NCBI GenBank assembly: GCA_913058495.1
Contig: CAJXQC010000003.1
Span: forward strand, 1-64,000
DNA length: 64,000 bases
Reading direction: 5' to 3'
From: an uncultured Balneola sp.
Lineage (GTDB): Bacteria; Bacteroidota; Rhodothermia; Balneolales; Balneolaceae
The translations under genes were made by a program, and so were the position numbers. The notes below the pieces were generated by a model. That model was given only the letters and a program-made list of their open reading frames with translations. It searched no databases and had not been told where the DNA came from. This document shows positions 49,880 through 59,739 of this stretch, piece after piece. Position 1 is the stretch's first letter. Each line of letters begins with the position of its first letter.

Positions 49880-50655
49880 GAAAATTATTTCTTCAAATAT
49901 TCATAATGGCTCTGGTGTCTTTTTCTGCATTTGCTCAATCAGATACTGAATTTAGCAACTCTATATCTATTTCAGATGAATACGTTTTTGTAGAGGGAAT
50001 CGATAATTGGAATATTGTGCAGTTGGGATATGAAAGGAGGATGAATTCTTTAACTCTGATTTCAAGACTTCAATATGCTGATAGGTTAGGACAGAATGGG
50101 ACATTCTTATCTTTTATCGGTTATCCTGAATTTTCTGAGAATTCGTATGGATATGTGAACCTTGGTTTTTCACCTGATAATTCCAACCTTTTTCCTGAGT
50201 TGAGATTTTCGTCCGCTTTTTACCACTCAGTTACTGATCAGCTAGTTGGTGGAGCCGGGTTCCAATACACAAAAGTACCGGGAGAGGATGCGTTTGTCGC
50301 AAATATATATGCTAATTATTACTTCGGGAATTATCTGCTTTTGATCAGACCTTCTTATTTAATTGATGACTCGAACAGTTCGTTTTCAGGCGCAGTATCA
50401 CTACGGAGATACTATAATTCAGCAAAAAGCTACGGGGAATTTTTAATAGGAGCAGGCAGGAGTATAGAAAATTCTACTTTAGAAGATGCCTTTCAGCAAA
50501 CTTACCTGAACAGAATAGCCGCTTTGAAACTAGATCACTCACTTTCGGATGAATGGTCTCTTCAAAGTTCATTAACTTTAAGCCGAAATGATTTTTCAAG
50601 TGGAACGGAAAGAAATCAGTTTGGAGTTCGTTTAGGAGTTACAAGAAATTTTTAA
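49876..50655 (+). CDS. YaiO-like outer-membrane beta-barrel protein
   Basis: Signal peptide MRKLFLQIFIMALVSFSAFAQ; NIVQLGYERRMNSLTLISRLQYADRLGQNGTFLSFIGYPEF...; ATGA overlap with GT2; terminal aromatic GVTRNF. Confidence 0.78.
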   Translation: MRKLFLQIFIMALVSFSAFAQSDTEFSNSISISDEYVFVEGIDNWNIVQLGYERRMNSLTLISRLQYADRLGQNGTFLSFIGYPEFSENSYGYVNLGFSPDNSNLFPELRFSSAFYHSVTDQLVGGAGFQYTKVPGEDAFVANIYANYYFGNYLLLIRPSYLIDDSNSSFSGAVSLRRYYNSAKSYGEFLIGAGRSIENSTLEDAFQQTYLNRIAALKLDHSLSDEWSLQSSLTLSRNDFSSGTERNQFGVRLGVTRNF

Positions 50656-50666
50656 AAGTTGAAAGC

Positions 50667-51290
50667 GTGAGAATGAAATCAATAGTACTTACAATAGTTT
50701 TGTCTGTTTTGATGTGTATTAGTTTAGAAGCTCAGCAGAAAAAGTCGATCTTGTTTTTTGGAGACAGCATCTCAGCGGGATATGGCATTCAGCCTCAACA
50801 AGCATTCCCGGCTGTCATTCAGGATAAGATAGATTCTTTGGGTTTGAATTACGAAGTGATCAACGGTGGATTGAGTGGCGAGACTTCGGCAGGCGGTTTA
50901 AGACGGATCAATTGGGTTTTACAAAGAAATATCGACATAATGATCCTTGAATTGGGAGGAAATGATGGACTTCGGGGTATAGATCTTTCATCAACAAAAG
51001 ATAATCTTCAGCAAATTATAGATCGAGCTAAGGCAAAAAATCCGGAGATCGAGATCATAATTGCCGGAATGCAGGTTCCTCCTAATCTGGGAACAGACTA
51101 TACTAAGGAATTTCAGGATCTGTATCCGGAACTGGCTGAGAAGAATAATCTCACCTTGATCCCTTTAATTCTGGACGAAGTAGGAGGGAGAGATGAATTC
51201 ATGCAGCCCGATCAAATTCACCCAAATGTGAAAGGACATAAAGTTGTTGCTGAAACTGTTTGGGAAACGCTAAAGCCATTTTTAGATTAA
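50667..51290 (+). CDS. TesA-like arylesterase / SGNH hydrolase
   Basis: ILFFGDSISAGYGI, NGGLSGETSAGG, LELGGNDGLRG, DQIHPNVKGH. Confidence 0.92.
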   Translation: MRMKSIVLTIVLSVLMCISLEAQQKKSILFFGDSISAGYGIQPQQAFPAVIQDKIDSLGLNYEVINGGLSGETSAGGLRRINWVLQRNIDIMILELGGNDGLRGIDLSSTKDNLQQIIDRAKAKNPEIEIIIAGMQVPPNLGTDYTKEFQDLYPELAEKNNLTLIPLILDEVGGRDEFMQPDQIHPNVKGHKVVAETVWETLKPFLD

Positions 51291-51296
51291 TTGAAG

Positions 51297-51351
51297 TCTG
51301 ACAGGATCTATTGACTTTATAAGCATGGCTTGAAGTTTAAATCCTGTCAGA
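51297..51351. repeat. Intergenic inverted repeat
   Basis: TCTGACAGGAT (51297-51307) and ATCCTGTCAGA (51341-51351), 11-bp perfect arms. Confidence 0.75.
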
Positions 51352-51370
51352 GTCACCAAAACTTAAATAC

Positions 51371-52261
51371 ATGAAAAAAATACTTTTCTTTCTTCTTCTT
51401 CTTCTTTCACCTTTTGGAATAGAAGCTCAAGACTCAACATTAAACTACCAACCTAAGATCTTGTTGATAACAGCACATCCCGATGATGATGCTCTTTTTT
51501 CTGCCACAATTTGGAAAACGACAAGGTTGTTGGGAGGAACTGTTGATCTTGCACTTATGACGAATGGAGAAGGTGGTTACAAATACTCTACTTTGGGAAA
51601 TTATATTTACGGTAAAGATCTGGATGAAGAAGAAGTTGGAAGAGATTACTTACCCGGCATCAGAAAAAAAGAGCTGATGGCAGGTGGTGATGTTGTTGGG
51701 ATCAGGAATTATTTCTTTTTCGATCAGCAAGACTTCTACTATACACAGGATATAGAGGAAACCTTAGAAAAGTGGGACACCGAAAGTGTAGAAGCAAGAT
51801 TAGCTGATATTATGAAAGAGGAAGAATATGATTTTGTATTCATGATGTTGCCTTTTCATGGTAATCACGGACATCATAAAGCAGCTACTTTACTTGGATT
51901 AAGAGCGATTAAATCTCTTCCTGAAACTGAGCGGCCGATAGCTTTGCCATCTTTTGTAAGAAGACATGCTGAGGATGAAAGCATAGATTTTGGAATGATG
52001 GAAGGATATCCGATTACTAAAGTAAAGCCTGATATCCTGTTCGAATTTGACAGAAATCAAAAATTCGGGTTTGATGACCGGCTTGATTACAACATCATTG
52101 CAAACTGGGTTATTGCTGAACATAAAAGTCAGGGTACTATGCAGTTATTGATGAGAAATGGAGTAATCGAACAATATTGGTTTGCTGAATTAAATAGTGA
52201 TGATGACCTTGACAAAACCCGAAAGTTCTTCGAGGTCATAAATACTGTTCAACCTGACTAA
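51371..52261 (+). CDS. Exported PIG-L/LmbE-family deacetylase
   Basis: Signal peptide MKKILFFLLLLLSPFGIEAQ; LLITAHPDDDALFSATI; MLPFHGNHGHHKAATLLGLRA. Confidence 0.92.
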   Translation: MKKILFFLLLLLSPFGIEAQDSTLNYQPKILLITAHPDDDALFSATIWKTTRLLGGTVDLALMTNGEGGYKYSTLGNYIYGKDLDEEEVGRDYLPGIRKKELMAGGDVVGIRNYFFFDQQDFYYTQDIEETLEKWDTESVEARLADIMKEEEYDFVFMMLPFHGNHGHHKAATLLGLRAIKSLPETERPIALPSFVRRHAEDESIDFGMMEGYPITKVKPDILFEFDRNQKFGFDDRLDYNIIANWVIAEHKSQGTMQLLMRNGVIEQYWFAELNSDDDLDKTRKFFEVINTVQPD

Positions 52262-52280
52262 CAGTCATAGCTAGTACCAA

Positions 52281-52314
52281 TCTGTAAAAGCGTATGGCCA
52301 TACGCTTTTACAGA
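52281..52314. repeat. 34-bp perfect palindrome
   Basis: TCTGTAAAAGCGTATGG|CCATACGCTTTTACAGA; a further half-site ACCATACGCTTTTA follows at about 52326-52339. Confidence 0.93.
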
Positions 52315-52336
52315 TAAGTGTGCATACCATACGCTT

Positions 52337-53062
52337 TTATCGGGAAATTGAAAACACTATTGAAATGTTCGAAGTAACAGAAACAGTCTGTGCAAAATCC
52401 ATCATTGAAGGTGCTTCAGATTTAAATCGCACCATATCTGCTTCCATAGCCATTGGTGGATAATTTACTTGATGTTCTGAATAGTTGATGGTAGTTATCT
52501 CACCTAACTTCACACCCGATTGTTCTGCGATAAATGTGGCTCTTTCTTTAGCTTTCTGAATTGCTGAAACCAGTGCTTTATCTTTTCCTTCTTCCAGCTC
52601 TGAGGACGAAAAGCTCCCGTTAAAAGAATCAAAGCCATTCTCGATTAAACTTACTTGAATTTTTTCATAGATCTCAAAGTCGGAGAAACTGACTGAAACC
52701 TGCTGATTAGTATTAACTGTAACCTCTTCCTGGCGATTGTTATAGTTTGTTCTCTTATTTATTCTGATGGGTTCGAAGTTGATGTTCTCTTCTTTGATGT
52801 CAAATTCTTTTAATAGAGTAGTCAAGACTGCTTCTCGCTTTTTATGCGTTTCAAAAGCAGCTTCAGGTGTTTTTTCTTCGGCGTTAATATTAATGTTGAA
52901 GATGATCATATCTGCGGGAATCAATTCAGTTGCCGATATATTGATTGAAATAGTCCTTTGAGAATTTTCAATAACTGACTGAGCAGTTGTATTACAGTTC
53001 GCTAAAAAAATTAGGCAAAAACACGAGAAAATAAATTTGAATGATCTACCAGCTAATTCCAT
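52337..53062 (-). CDS. SIMPL-domain (DUF541) lipoprotein
   Basis: RTISINISATELIPADMIIFNININAEEKTPEAAFETHKKR; lipobox LIFLANC; likely start MELAGRSF. Confidence 0.82.
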   Translation of the reverse strand: MELAGRSFKFIFSCFCLIFLANCNTTAQSVIENSQRTISINISATELIPADMIIFNININAEEKTPEAAFETHKKREAVLTTLLKEFDIKEENINFEPIRINKRTNYNNRQEEVTVNTNQQVSVSFSDFEIYEKIQVSLIENGFDSFNGSFSSSELEEGKDKALVSAIQKAKERATFIAEQSGVKLGEITTINYSEHQVNYPPMAMEADMVRFKSEAPSMMDFAQTVSVTSNISIVFSISR

Positions 53063-53663
53063 ATTCTTGTTTAATTTTTTGAATTTCTTCATAGTTTTTT
53101 CCTTGATTTATCTTGAACGTTTTTTGCCCAACACTATTTGATTCATTGATATTGAGACCTTGTCTGTACCAACTATCCAAATACTCGAGATATTGTTTTT
53201 CCTGAGACTTGTTTTTAATAACAAAGCCAAAATTTGAGAATTCATCGTTCTTATCTTTCAGCACACATTGAATAATGTGATAGGCTGAAACCAAACGCAG
53301 CGAATACACATAATGAAACTGAATCTCGGTCATTTCTGTGAGCTTGACAGGAGAATCAGGTAACTCATCGACAGATTTTTTAGGTTTTAAACGGAATCCA
53401 TTTCGCTCGAAAATAACAGCCCCAAAATTCTTTGTCATTGAATAGGGAACGATGGTAATTAGTAAAGAAGCAATTGCAATTATTAATCCCGGACCTTCGA
53501 ACCATCCAAAACCAAGGTCGTCGGAGAAGGTTGCTAAAAGATAAAATAGACCATAACAAACCCATCCGATCTTATATTCTCTTGATGCAGTAAAAGTAAG
53601 CCGGCTTGAAAAGGAGTTATTATCCCAGGGCTTAATTTCTGTTAGTTGTAAAGTCATAAGCAC
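53046..53663 (-). CDS. Hypothetical membrane protein
   Basis: 205 aa with two hydrophobic segments (WVCYGLFYLLATFS; GLIIAIASLLITIVPY). Confidence 0.6.
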   Translation of the reverse strand: MLMTLQLTEIKPWDNNSFSSRLTFTASREYKIGWVCYGLFYLLATFSDDLGFGWFEGPGLIIAIASLLITIVPYSMTKNFGAVIFERNGFRLKPKKSVDELPDSPVKLTEMTEIQFHYVYSLRLVSAYHIIQCVLKDKNDEFSNFGFVIKNKSQEKQYLEYLDSWYRQGLNINESNSVGQKTFKINQGKNYEEIQKIKQEYGISW

Positions 53664-53664
53664 C

Positions 53665-54342
53665 TCATCTAGTGTTTAACATCAATTTAACTTTCGGAAG
53701 AATCAAATCAACCCATTCACTGTATTGCTTTCCCGATGGATGTAGTTGATCAGAAGCTATGTATGATGGATCTTTTTTCGCTTTTTCAGAAACCGGAGTG
53801 ATATTTACAAATGGAATATTCATTTCTGATGAAATAGAATCAGCAATTGCATCATAAACCAATAATTCTTGTCTTATTTTCTCTTCTCCTTTTTCTATAC
53901 CGAAGGGAGTTACGCCATAATTAGGTATTGAAACTACAAATACTTTAGTGGTATCTCCATCAGCGAATGCAACAGCCTGAAGCAATAACTCTTTAAATTC
54001 TTTTTTGTATTGATCAATCGGATAGCCTCGGTATTGATTGTTTACACCGATAAGCAGTGAAACAAGGTCATAATCAGTTCCCGGTTTTTTTTCTGCAATT
54101 GCTTTTTGCAACTCATCGGTTGTCCAGCCGGTCTTGGCAATAATTAAAGGATCGTCCACATGAATTCCGGCGTCATTAAGTTTTTCAGTTAATTGAACAG
54201 GCCATCGTTGATCTTCAGAAACAGCTTCTCCGATCGTATAAGAGTCTCCTAATGCCAGATATGAAATGTTGTTTTTCTGAGCACATGAAATAGTCAGACA
54301 ACAAAAAAGAAATAAGAAAGAGAGACGAGTTTTTTTAAACAT
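53665..54342 (-). CDS. SGNH/GDSL hydrolase (lipoprotein)
   Basis: LTISCAQ lipobox, YLALGDSYTIGEAV, LLIGVNNQYRG, SDQLHPSGKQYSEW. Confidence 0.9.
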   Translation of the reverse strand: MFKKTRLSFLFLFCCLTISCAQKNNISYLALGDSYTIGEAVSEDQRWPVQLTEKLNDAGIHVDDPLIIAKTGWTTDELQKAIAEKKPGTDYDLVSLLIGVNNQYRGYPIDQYKKEFKELLLQAVAFADGDTTKVFVVSIPNYGVTPFGIEKGEEKIRQELLVYDAIADSISSEMNIPFVNITPVSEKAKKDPSYIASDQLHPSGKQYSEWVDLILPKVKLMLNTR

Positions 54343-54555
54343 GAGATTATTTTAATTATTCAGACAGATAATAATGATTTAAAATGAATTAAATCATGTA
54401 TAAGCGTAGGACAGTTTTTCGATTTTTTATTTATGAAAGCGCTTGCATTATCCGACAAACCGACGTTTCTTTGCTAAAGTGTGTCATTTAATAAATTCAT
54501 CGGTGACACAAAAAAGTTTAAAAGACTACAACATTAATAAATCAGGATTAGAACT

Positions 54556-57480
54556 ATGAATAAATTGATACGATATATGCTTGGGTTAAGCATGGTTCTC
54601 GTATTTTCGTTTGTTTCTGTGGCTAATAATACTCTATCGCCAAAAGAAGCAATTACAGAAGTATCAGGCCAGGTACTGGATGTAGACGGAGAGCCACTTG
54701 CGGGTGTAAATATCCGCGTAAAGGATAAATTGATAGGAACGACTACAGACGGAAACGGAATGTTCTCACTTTCCATTAAACAAGACCCGCCACTAATTCT
54801 GGTTTTTTCTATTGTTGGTTTCCAAACTGAAGAAGTTGACATTACTAATGCCAATACCAGTGGTTTAGAGGTCAGAATGCAGGAGCAGACGTTTTTAGGA
54901 GAAGAGGTTGTAGTCTCTGCTTCAAGAGTTGAACAAAGTATTTTAAAATCTCCTGTCTCAATTGAGAAAATGGACGTTATTGAAATTCAGACTTCTGCCT
55001 CCCCAAGTTTTTACGATGGAATAGCAAACTTAAAAGGGGTTGACTTCAGTACTCAAAGTTTAACATTCAAATCTATAAACACTCGTGGATTTGGATCAAA
55101 TGGTAATACCCGTTTTGTGCAATTAATTGATGGGATCGATAATCAGGCTCCCGGACTAAATTTTGCAGTTGGTAACATTGTTGGTATTTCCGAGCTGGAT
55201 CTTGAAAGTGCGGAAATGATACCGGGTGCTGCTTCAGCACTTTATGGGCCAAATGCATTAAACGGTATTTTACTTATGAATAGTAAGAGCCCTTTTGAAT
55301 ATAAAGGACTTTCGTTCAATACTAAATTAGGCTTAAATCATTTTGACAGTAATGTTGAAGACGGACCCCAGGTCTATCAATCATATGACATAAGATATGC
55401 CGACGCTTTCAATGATAAGTTTGCATTTAAGTTTACAGCCTCCTATTTAAAAGCTCAGGATTTTGTTGCTCAGGATAGAAGAGATCAGAGTTTTGTAACA
55501 GGTGGAGTTGTAGAGCGCGGGGCTACAGAAAGAAACGGAGCACGTGTATTCAACGGTGTAAATATTTATGGTGATGATGTGTTTACTCTTGGCTCAATTG
55601 CTAATAGTCTAATAGCGGCTGGTGAAGAACCTGATGCTACTGCAGAAGAACAAGCAACTGCAGCTCAAGTTGAGGCGCTAAGATCTCTAATACCTGATGG
55701 AAGAGAAGGAGCTTTTTCAGCTTTTGGTTTTGAAGAAAATTCTTTTGTGGATAATACTACTGAAAGTTTGAAGTTAGGAGCCGCTTTACACTATCGTCTC
55801 AATGATAACTACGAACTTCTGGGGCAATATAACACAGGGTTTGGTAGTACGGTATACACAGCAAACGATCGTTTCGTATTGGATGATTTCAATATTTGGA
55901 CTGCAAAGTTAGAACTTAGAAATCCCAATTTCTTTTTAAGAGCGTATACAACTCAGGAAGACGCAGGAGATTCTTATGCAGCAAATACGGTAGCAACAAG
56001 AATTAATCAGATTGCATATCTAACTCCTTATTTTGAGACATTTTTAGGAGCAAGATCACAGGGTGCTTCGGTTGAAGAGGCTCACACACAAGCTCAAGCT
56101 TCTGCACTGGCAAAGCAAGTTGGCGACCCTAGTAATCCGAACGATGGCTTTACACCGGGTTCAGATAATTTCAACCAATTAGAAGCAAGTTTAAGAGCTA
56201 CACCTATCTCAGAAGGTGGGGCAAAATTCTTAGATAAATCCGATATGTATCATTTTGAAGGTTTATATAACTTCTCAAACGTGGTTGATCCTGAAACCTT
56301 AGAGCTAATAGGTGGTGTAAATTATCGTATATACGCACTTAATTCGGAAGGAACTCTTTTTGCACTAGACGATAATGGTGATGAGTATAGCATCAACGAG
56401 TGGGGTGCTTATCTTCAAGGATCTAAGAATCTGATGGAAGATAAACTTAATCTTTCTGCATCTGTACGATATGATAAGAATGAATACTTTGACGGTCAGT
56501 TTTCACCAAGAGTTTCTGCATTATACACTTTAGCAGATCGCCATAATTTCAGAGCTTCTTTCCAAAATGGATTTAGAATGCCGACTACTCAGGATCAGTT
56601 TATTAAACTTGATGTAGTAACCAGATTGTTAATTGGTAGCAATCAGGATTTAGTTGATCGTTATCGTTTTGAGTCAAACAGGGTGTATAGTGCTCAAAAT
56701 GTAGCGGCTGCAAGAGCTGAATTCAACGAAACTGGAGATGAAGCAGAAGCAAGAAGATTGTTAGGTAGTACTGTGGAATTTGAAGATTTCAAAACAGAGA
56801 AAATCAGCACATATGAAGTAGGCTATAAAGGCTTTTTAACGGACAGATTACTCGTTGATGCGTATTACTATTACAGCCAGTACACTGATTTTATAGCTGA
56901 AATACAATTTGTACAAGGGATTCCGGAGGGATTAACGGAGGACCCGGGTGCTTTCAATTCCACAAACGATGATGGTAAGGATGCTATTATTCAAGGGGAA
57001 GTTGAAACACAGGAATTCGGTTTTGATATTAATGCTGATGGTACTGTTGAATCTCAAGGATGGGGAGTAAGTTTAGACTATTCATTCGATGGTGGCTATA
57101 AGTTAGGTGGTAACGTAGCTTATAATGAACTGATAAGTGAGCAGGATTTACGTGATCAAGGATTCCGTTCAAGTTATAATACTCCCAAGTGGAGATATAA
57201 TGTTCGTCTTGAGAATAGAAACGTAATAGAAAATATTGGTTTCAATATGGTATACAGATGGCAGGATGCTTATTACTGGGATTCCTCCTTCGGAGATGGT
57301 GTAGTACCGGCTTATGGTACTTTCGATGCACAGGTGAGCTATAAAATTCCATCAGCAAACACCATACTTAAACTTGGTGGTAGTAACATCCTCAATGAAA
57401 GATATGAGACCTCTTTTGGGAATCCTACTTTAGGAGCTATCTACTACTTCTCTCTAACATTTGATCAATTCTTGAATTAA
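54556..57480 (+). CDS. TonB-dependent receptor with CarboxypepD_reg-like N-terminal domain
   Basis: VSGQVLDVDGEPLAGVNIRVKDKLIGTTTDGNGMFSLSI; plug domain (INTRGFGSNGNTRFVQLIDGIDNQAPG...GAASALYGPNALNGILLM); C-term barrel GGSNILNERYETSFGNPTLGAIYYFSLTFDQFLN. Confidence 0.94.
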   Translation: MNKLIRYMLGLSMVLVFSFVSVANNTLSPKEAITEVSGQVLDVDGEPLAGVNIRVKDKLIGTTTDGNGMFSLSIKQDPPLILVFSIVGFQTEEVDITNANTSGLEVRMQEQTFLGEEVVVSASRVEQSILKSPVSIEKMDVIEIQTSASPSFYDGIANLKGVDFSTQSLTFKSINTRGFGSNGNTRFVQLIDGIDNQAPGLNFAVGNIVGISELDLESAEMIPGAASALYGPNALNGILLMNSKSPFEYKGLSFNTKLGLNHFDSNVEDGPQVYQSYDIRYADAFNDKFAFKFTASYLKAQDFVAQDRRDQSFVTGGVVERGATERNGARVFNGVNIYGDDVFTLGSIANSLIAAGEEPDATAEEQATAAQVEALRSLIPDGREGAFSAFGFEENSFVDNTTESLKLGAALHYRLNDNYELLGQYNTGFGSTVYTANDRFVLDDFNIWTAKLELRNPNFFLRAYTTQEDAGDSYAANTVATRINQIAYLTPYFETFLGARSQGASVEEAHTQAQASALAKQVGDPSNPNDGFTPGSDNFNQLEASLRATPISEGGAKFLDKSDMYHFEGLYNFSNVVDPETLELIGGVNYRIYALNSEGTLFALDDNGDEYSINEWGAYLQGSKNLMEDKLNLSASVRYDKNEYFDGQFSPRVSALYTLADRHNFRASFQNGFRMPTTQDQFIKLDVVTRLLIGSNQDLVDRYRFESNRVYSAQNVAAARAEFNETGDEAEARRLLGSTVEFEDFKTEKISTYEVGYKGFLTDRLLVDAYYYYSQYTDFIAEIQFVQGIPEGLTEDPGAFNSTNDDGKDAIIQGEVETQEFGFDINADGTVESQGWGVSLDYSFDGGYKLGGNVAYNELISEQDLRDQGFRSSYNTPKWRYNVRLENRNVIENIGFNMVYRWQDAYYWDSSFGDGVVPAYGTFDAQVSYKIPSANTILKLGGSNILNERYETSFGNPTLGAIYYFSLTFDQFLN

Positions 57481-57495
57481 GAAAAGGATATAACA

Positions 57496-58998
57496 ATGAA
57501 CAAATTCTATAAAATATTTTTATTACTGATCGTCACAGGATTGATTTCATACTCTTGTGATGGAATAGAAGATTCTCTGGTTGATGACCAACTTGAGGAA
57601 AATCCGTTACCTACCACGCCTGAATATTCTTCAGGAAGCACAGACTTCTCTAGTTATGTTGCTATAGGTAACTCATTAACGGCCGGCTTTATGGATGGAG
57701 CTCTATATAATATTGGGCAAAATAATTCCATTGCGGCAATTTTGGCTTCTAGTTTTGCAGCTACTGTTGATGGAAATTATACATTTAACCAACCTTCTAT
57801 TGATTCTGAAAATGGATTTAATACTGGTATCAACCCAAATCCTAGCAATGGAATTACTTTTGGTAGGTTTAAATTAGATGCTGTTGCAAGGATTCCATCC
57901 CCGGTCATTAATGGTGAAGCCCCAACTGCATATACTGGTCCGGCTTTGAACAATTTCGGAGTTCCGGGTATAACTGTGGGACAACTAAGAGATCCTGCGG
58001 CTGCAAATAATCCTTTTTATGCCCGTTTTGCTAGTAATCCGGGAGCATCTACAGTACTAGGAGATGCAATTGATGCAAATCCAACCTTTTTCTCTTTATG
58101 GATAGGCAACAATGATGTTCTGGGTTATGCAACAAGCGGTGCTTCTAATGGCGCATTGTTAACATCCAATGCAGATTTTCAGACTAGATTTACAAACGTA
58201 GTTACAGATCTTATGACTGAAACAACGGCTGATGGAGTAGTTATTAATATACCTTTCTTCCTTGGCTTAGCTTATTTTCAAGCAGTTCCGAAAATAGCAA
58301 TTCCGATTACCAGACCTACCCAAAGAGATAGTATAAATGCAGGATATGCTCAATATAATGCTGGGCTTGATAATGCAGCATCTGCTATGGCTATAACTCA
58401 AGACGAAGCCGATAGAAGAAAGATTAACTTTGTTCTGGGCGCAAATGCTTTTGTTATGGAAGATGAAACACTTACAGATTTATCTGGTTTAGGATTACCT
58501 TCAATTAGACAGGCTGAATCGGGAGACATAACTGTTTTACCTTTAGGTTCACTCTTAGGGCAAGATTTAGGGGACGGTGTATATGGAGTTCAAGACGCTG
58601 TAGAAGATAGACACGTTCTATTAGAATCCGAACAAGTTGAAATCGAAACAAGTCGCCAAACCTTCAATGGAATTATGGCTCAGATCGTCGCTGCAAACTC
58701 AAGTAGGTTAACTTTGTATGATACAAACTCTTCAACAGGAGTTTTCGCTGACTTATTTGGTTTAAGTGATGGTGTTCCAGGAATTACTGTTGACGGTGTA
58801 GATCTAACACCAGACTTTGCTCCGACTGGAGTTCTGTCAACGGATGGAATACATCCTAATCCAAGAGGTAATGCGTTAATTGTGAACGAGATTATTGCAA
58901 CTATTGAGGCTCAGTTTGGCGCTTCTTTACCAGACATCAATGTGCTGAATAGATCAAGTGTATCTGTTTGTGCAGGTAATTGTTTGAGCCAGCAGTAA
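57496..58998 (+). CDS. SGNH/GDSL-like outer-membrane lipoprotein paired with TonB receptor
   Basis: LISYSC lipobox; SSYVAIGNSLTAGFMDG; SLWIGNNDVLGYA; STDGIHPNPRGNALIVNEII. Confidence 0.85.
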   Translation: MNKFYKIFLLLIVTGLISYSCDGIEDSLVDDQLEENPLPTTPEYSSGSTDFSSYVAIGNSLTAGFMDGALYNIGQNNSIAAILASSFAATVDGNYTFNQPSIDSENGFNTGINPNPSNGITFGRFKLDAVARIPSPVINGEAPTAYTGPALNNFGVPGITVGQLRDPAAANNPFYARFASNPGASTVLGDAIDANPTFFSLWIGNNDVLGYATSGASNGALLTSNADFQTRFTNVVTDLMTETTADGVVINIPFFLGLAYFQAVPKIAIPITRPTQRDSINAGYAQYNAGLDNAASAMAITQDEADRRKINFVLGANAFVMEDETLTDLSGLGLPSIRQAESGDITVLPLGSLLGQDLGDGVYGVQDAVEDRHVLLESEQVEIETSRQTFNGIMAQIVAANSSRLTLYDTNSSTGVFADLFGLSDGVPGITVDGVDLTPDFAPTGVLSTDGIHPNPRGNALIVNEIIATIEAQFGASLPDINVLNRSSVSVCAGNCLSQQ

Positions 58999-59017
58999 GT
59001 TTATCTTTATGATTCTA

Positions 59018-59051
59018 AACCCATCAGTCTAACGCTGATGGGTTTTTTTAT
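59018..59051 (+). terminator. Rho-independent terminator
   Basis: AACCCATCAG-TCTAACG-CTGATGGGTT followed by TTTTT. Confidence 0.9.
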
Positions 59052-59155
59052 GGGATTTATTCCCGAAACATTGTCATTAAAGAAAATGTGATCAGTACTG
59101 GCATTATATTTGCTAAATATCTTTTATAAAACAAAACCCCATTTTAAAGACATCA

Positions 59156-59737
59156 ATGAGTAATAAAGAGCAGGAAGAAATTTTAGAAAATTCTGAGAAG
59201 GAAGTACTGGAAGAGGATCAGGCAGAAATAAACGAATCGGAGTCTTCGGAAATGTCTGAAGAAGAACTTAAAGATGAGAAAGAACTCCGGATTGAGGAAT
59301 TAGAAAGCGAATTAGCGGTTGCCAAAGATTCCATCCTTCGCAAAGCTGCTGAACTGGAAAATGTGAGAAAAAGAGTTCAGAAAGAGCGTTATCAACTCAG
59401 AGAACAGGTAAAAGCAGAAGCACTACGAGATTTTTTACCCCTGAATGACGATCTACTCAGAACTCTGGACGCAAGTAAAGATTCAGCAGTTGACGAGAAT
59501 TTTCTTGCCGGTGTTGAGATGGTTTCTAGTAAATTTGAAGATATTCTTGCCAAGCATGGGATCGAAAAAATTGATGAGACCAACGTTCCTTTTGATGTGA
59601 ATCTTCATGATGCTTTATTACGTCAACCTGCAACAGATGAAAAAACTCCAAGTGATACTGTTCTTCAGGTTTTAGAGCGGGGCTACAGAATGGGAGAAAA
59701 AGTAATTAAGCATGCTAAAGTGATAGTGAGCCAGTAA
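59156..59737 (+). CDS. grpE: GrpE nucleotide exchange factor
   Basis: [44 protein letters not shown]...[15 protein letters not shown]; followed by dnaJ. Confidence 0.95.
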   Translation: MSNKEQEEILENSEKEVLEEDQAEINESESSEMSEEELKDEKELRIEELESELAVAKDSILRKAAELENVRKRVQKERYQLREQVKAEALRDFLPLNDDLLRTLDASKDSAVDENFLAGVEMVSSKFEDILAKHGIEKIDETNVPFDVNLHDALLRQPATDEKTPSDTVLQVLERGYRMGEKVIKHAKVIVSQ

Positions 59738-59739
59738 AG

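Noticed and set aside
54534-54854. 106-aa minus-strand ORF at the TonB receptor 5' end
   Set aside because: Antisense to the receptor signal peptide and CarboxypepD-reg domain; no supporting motif.
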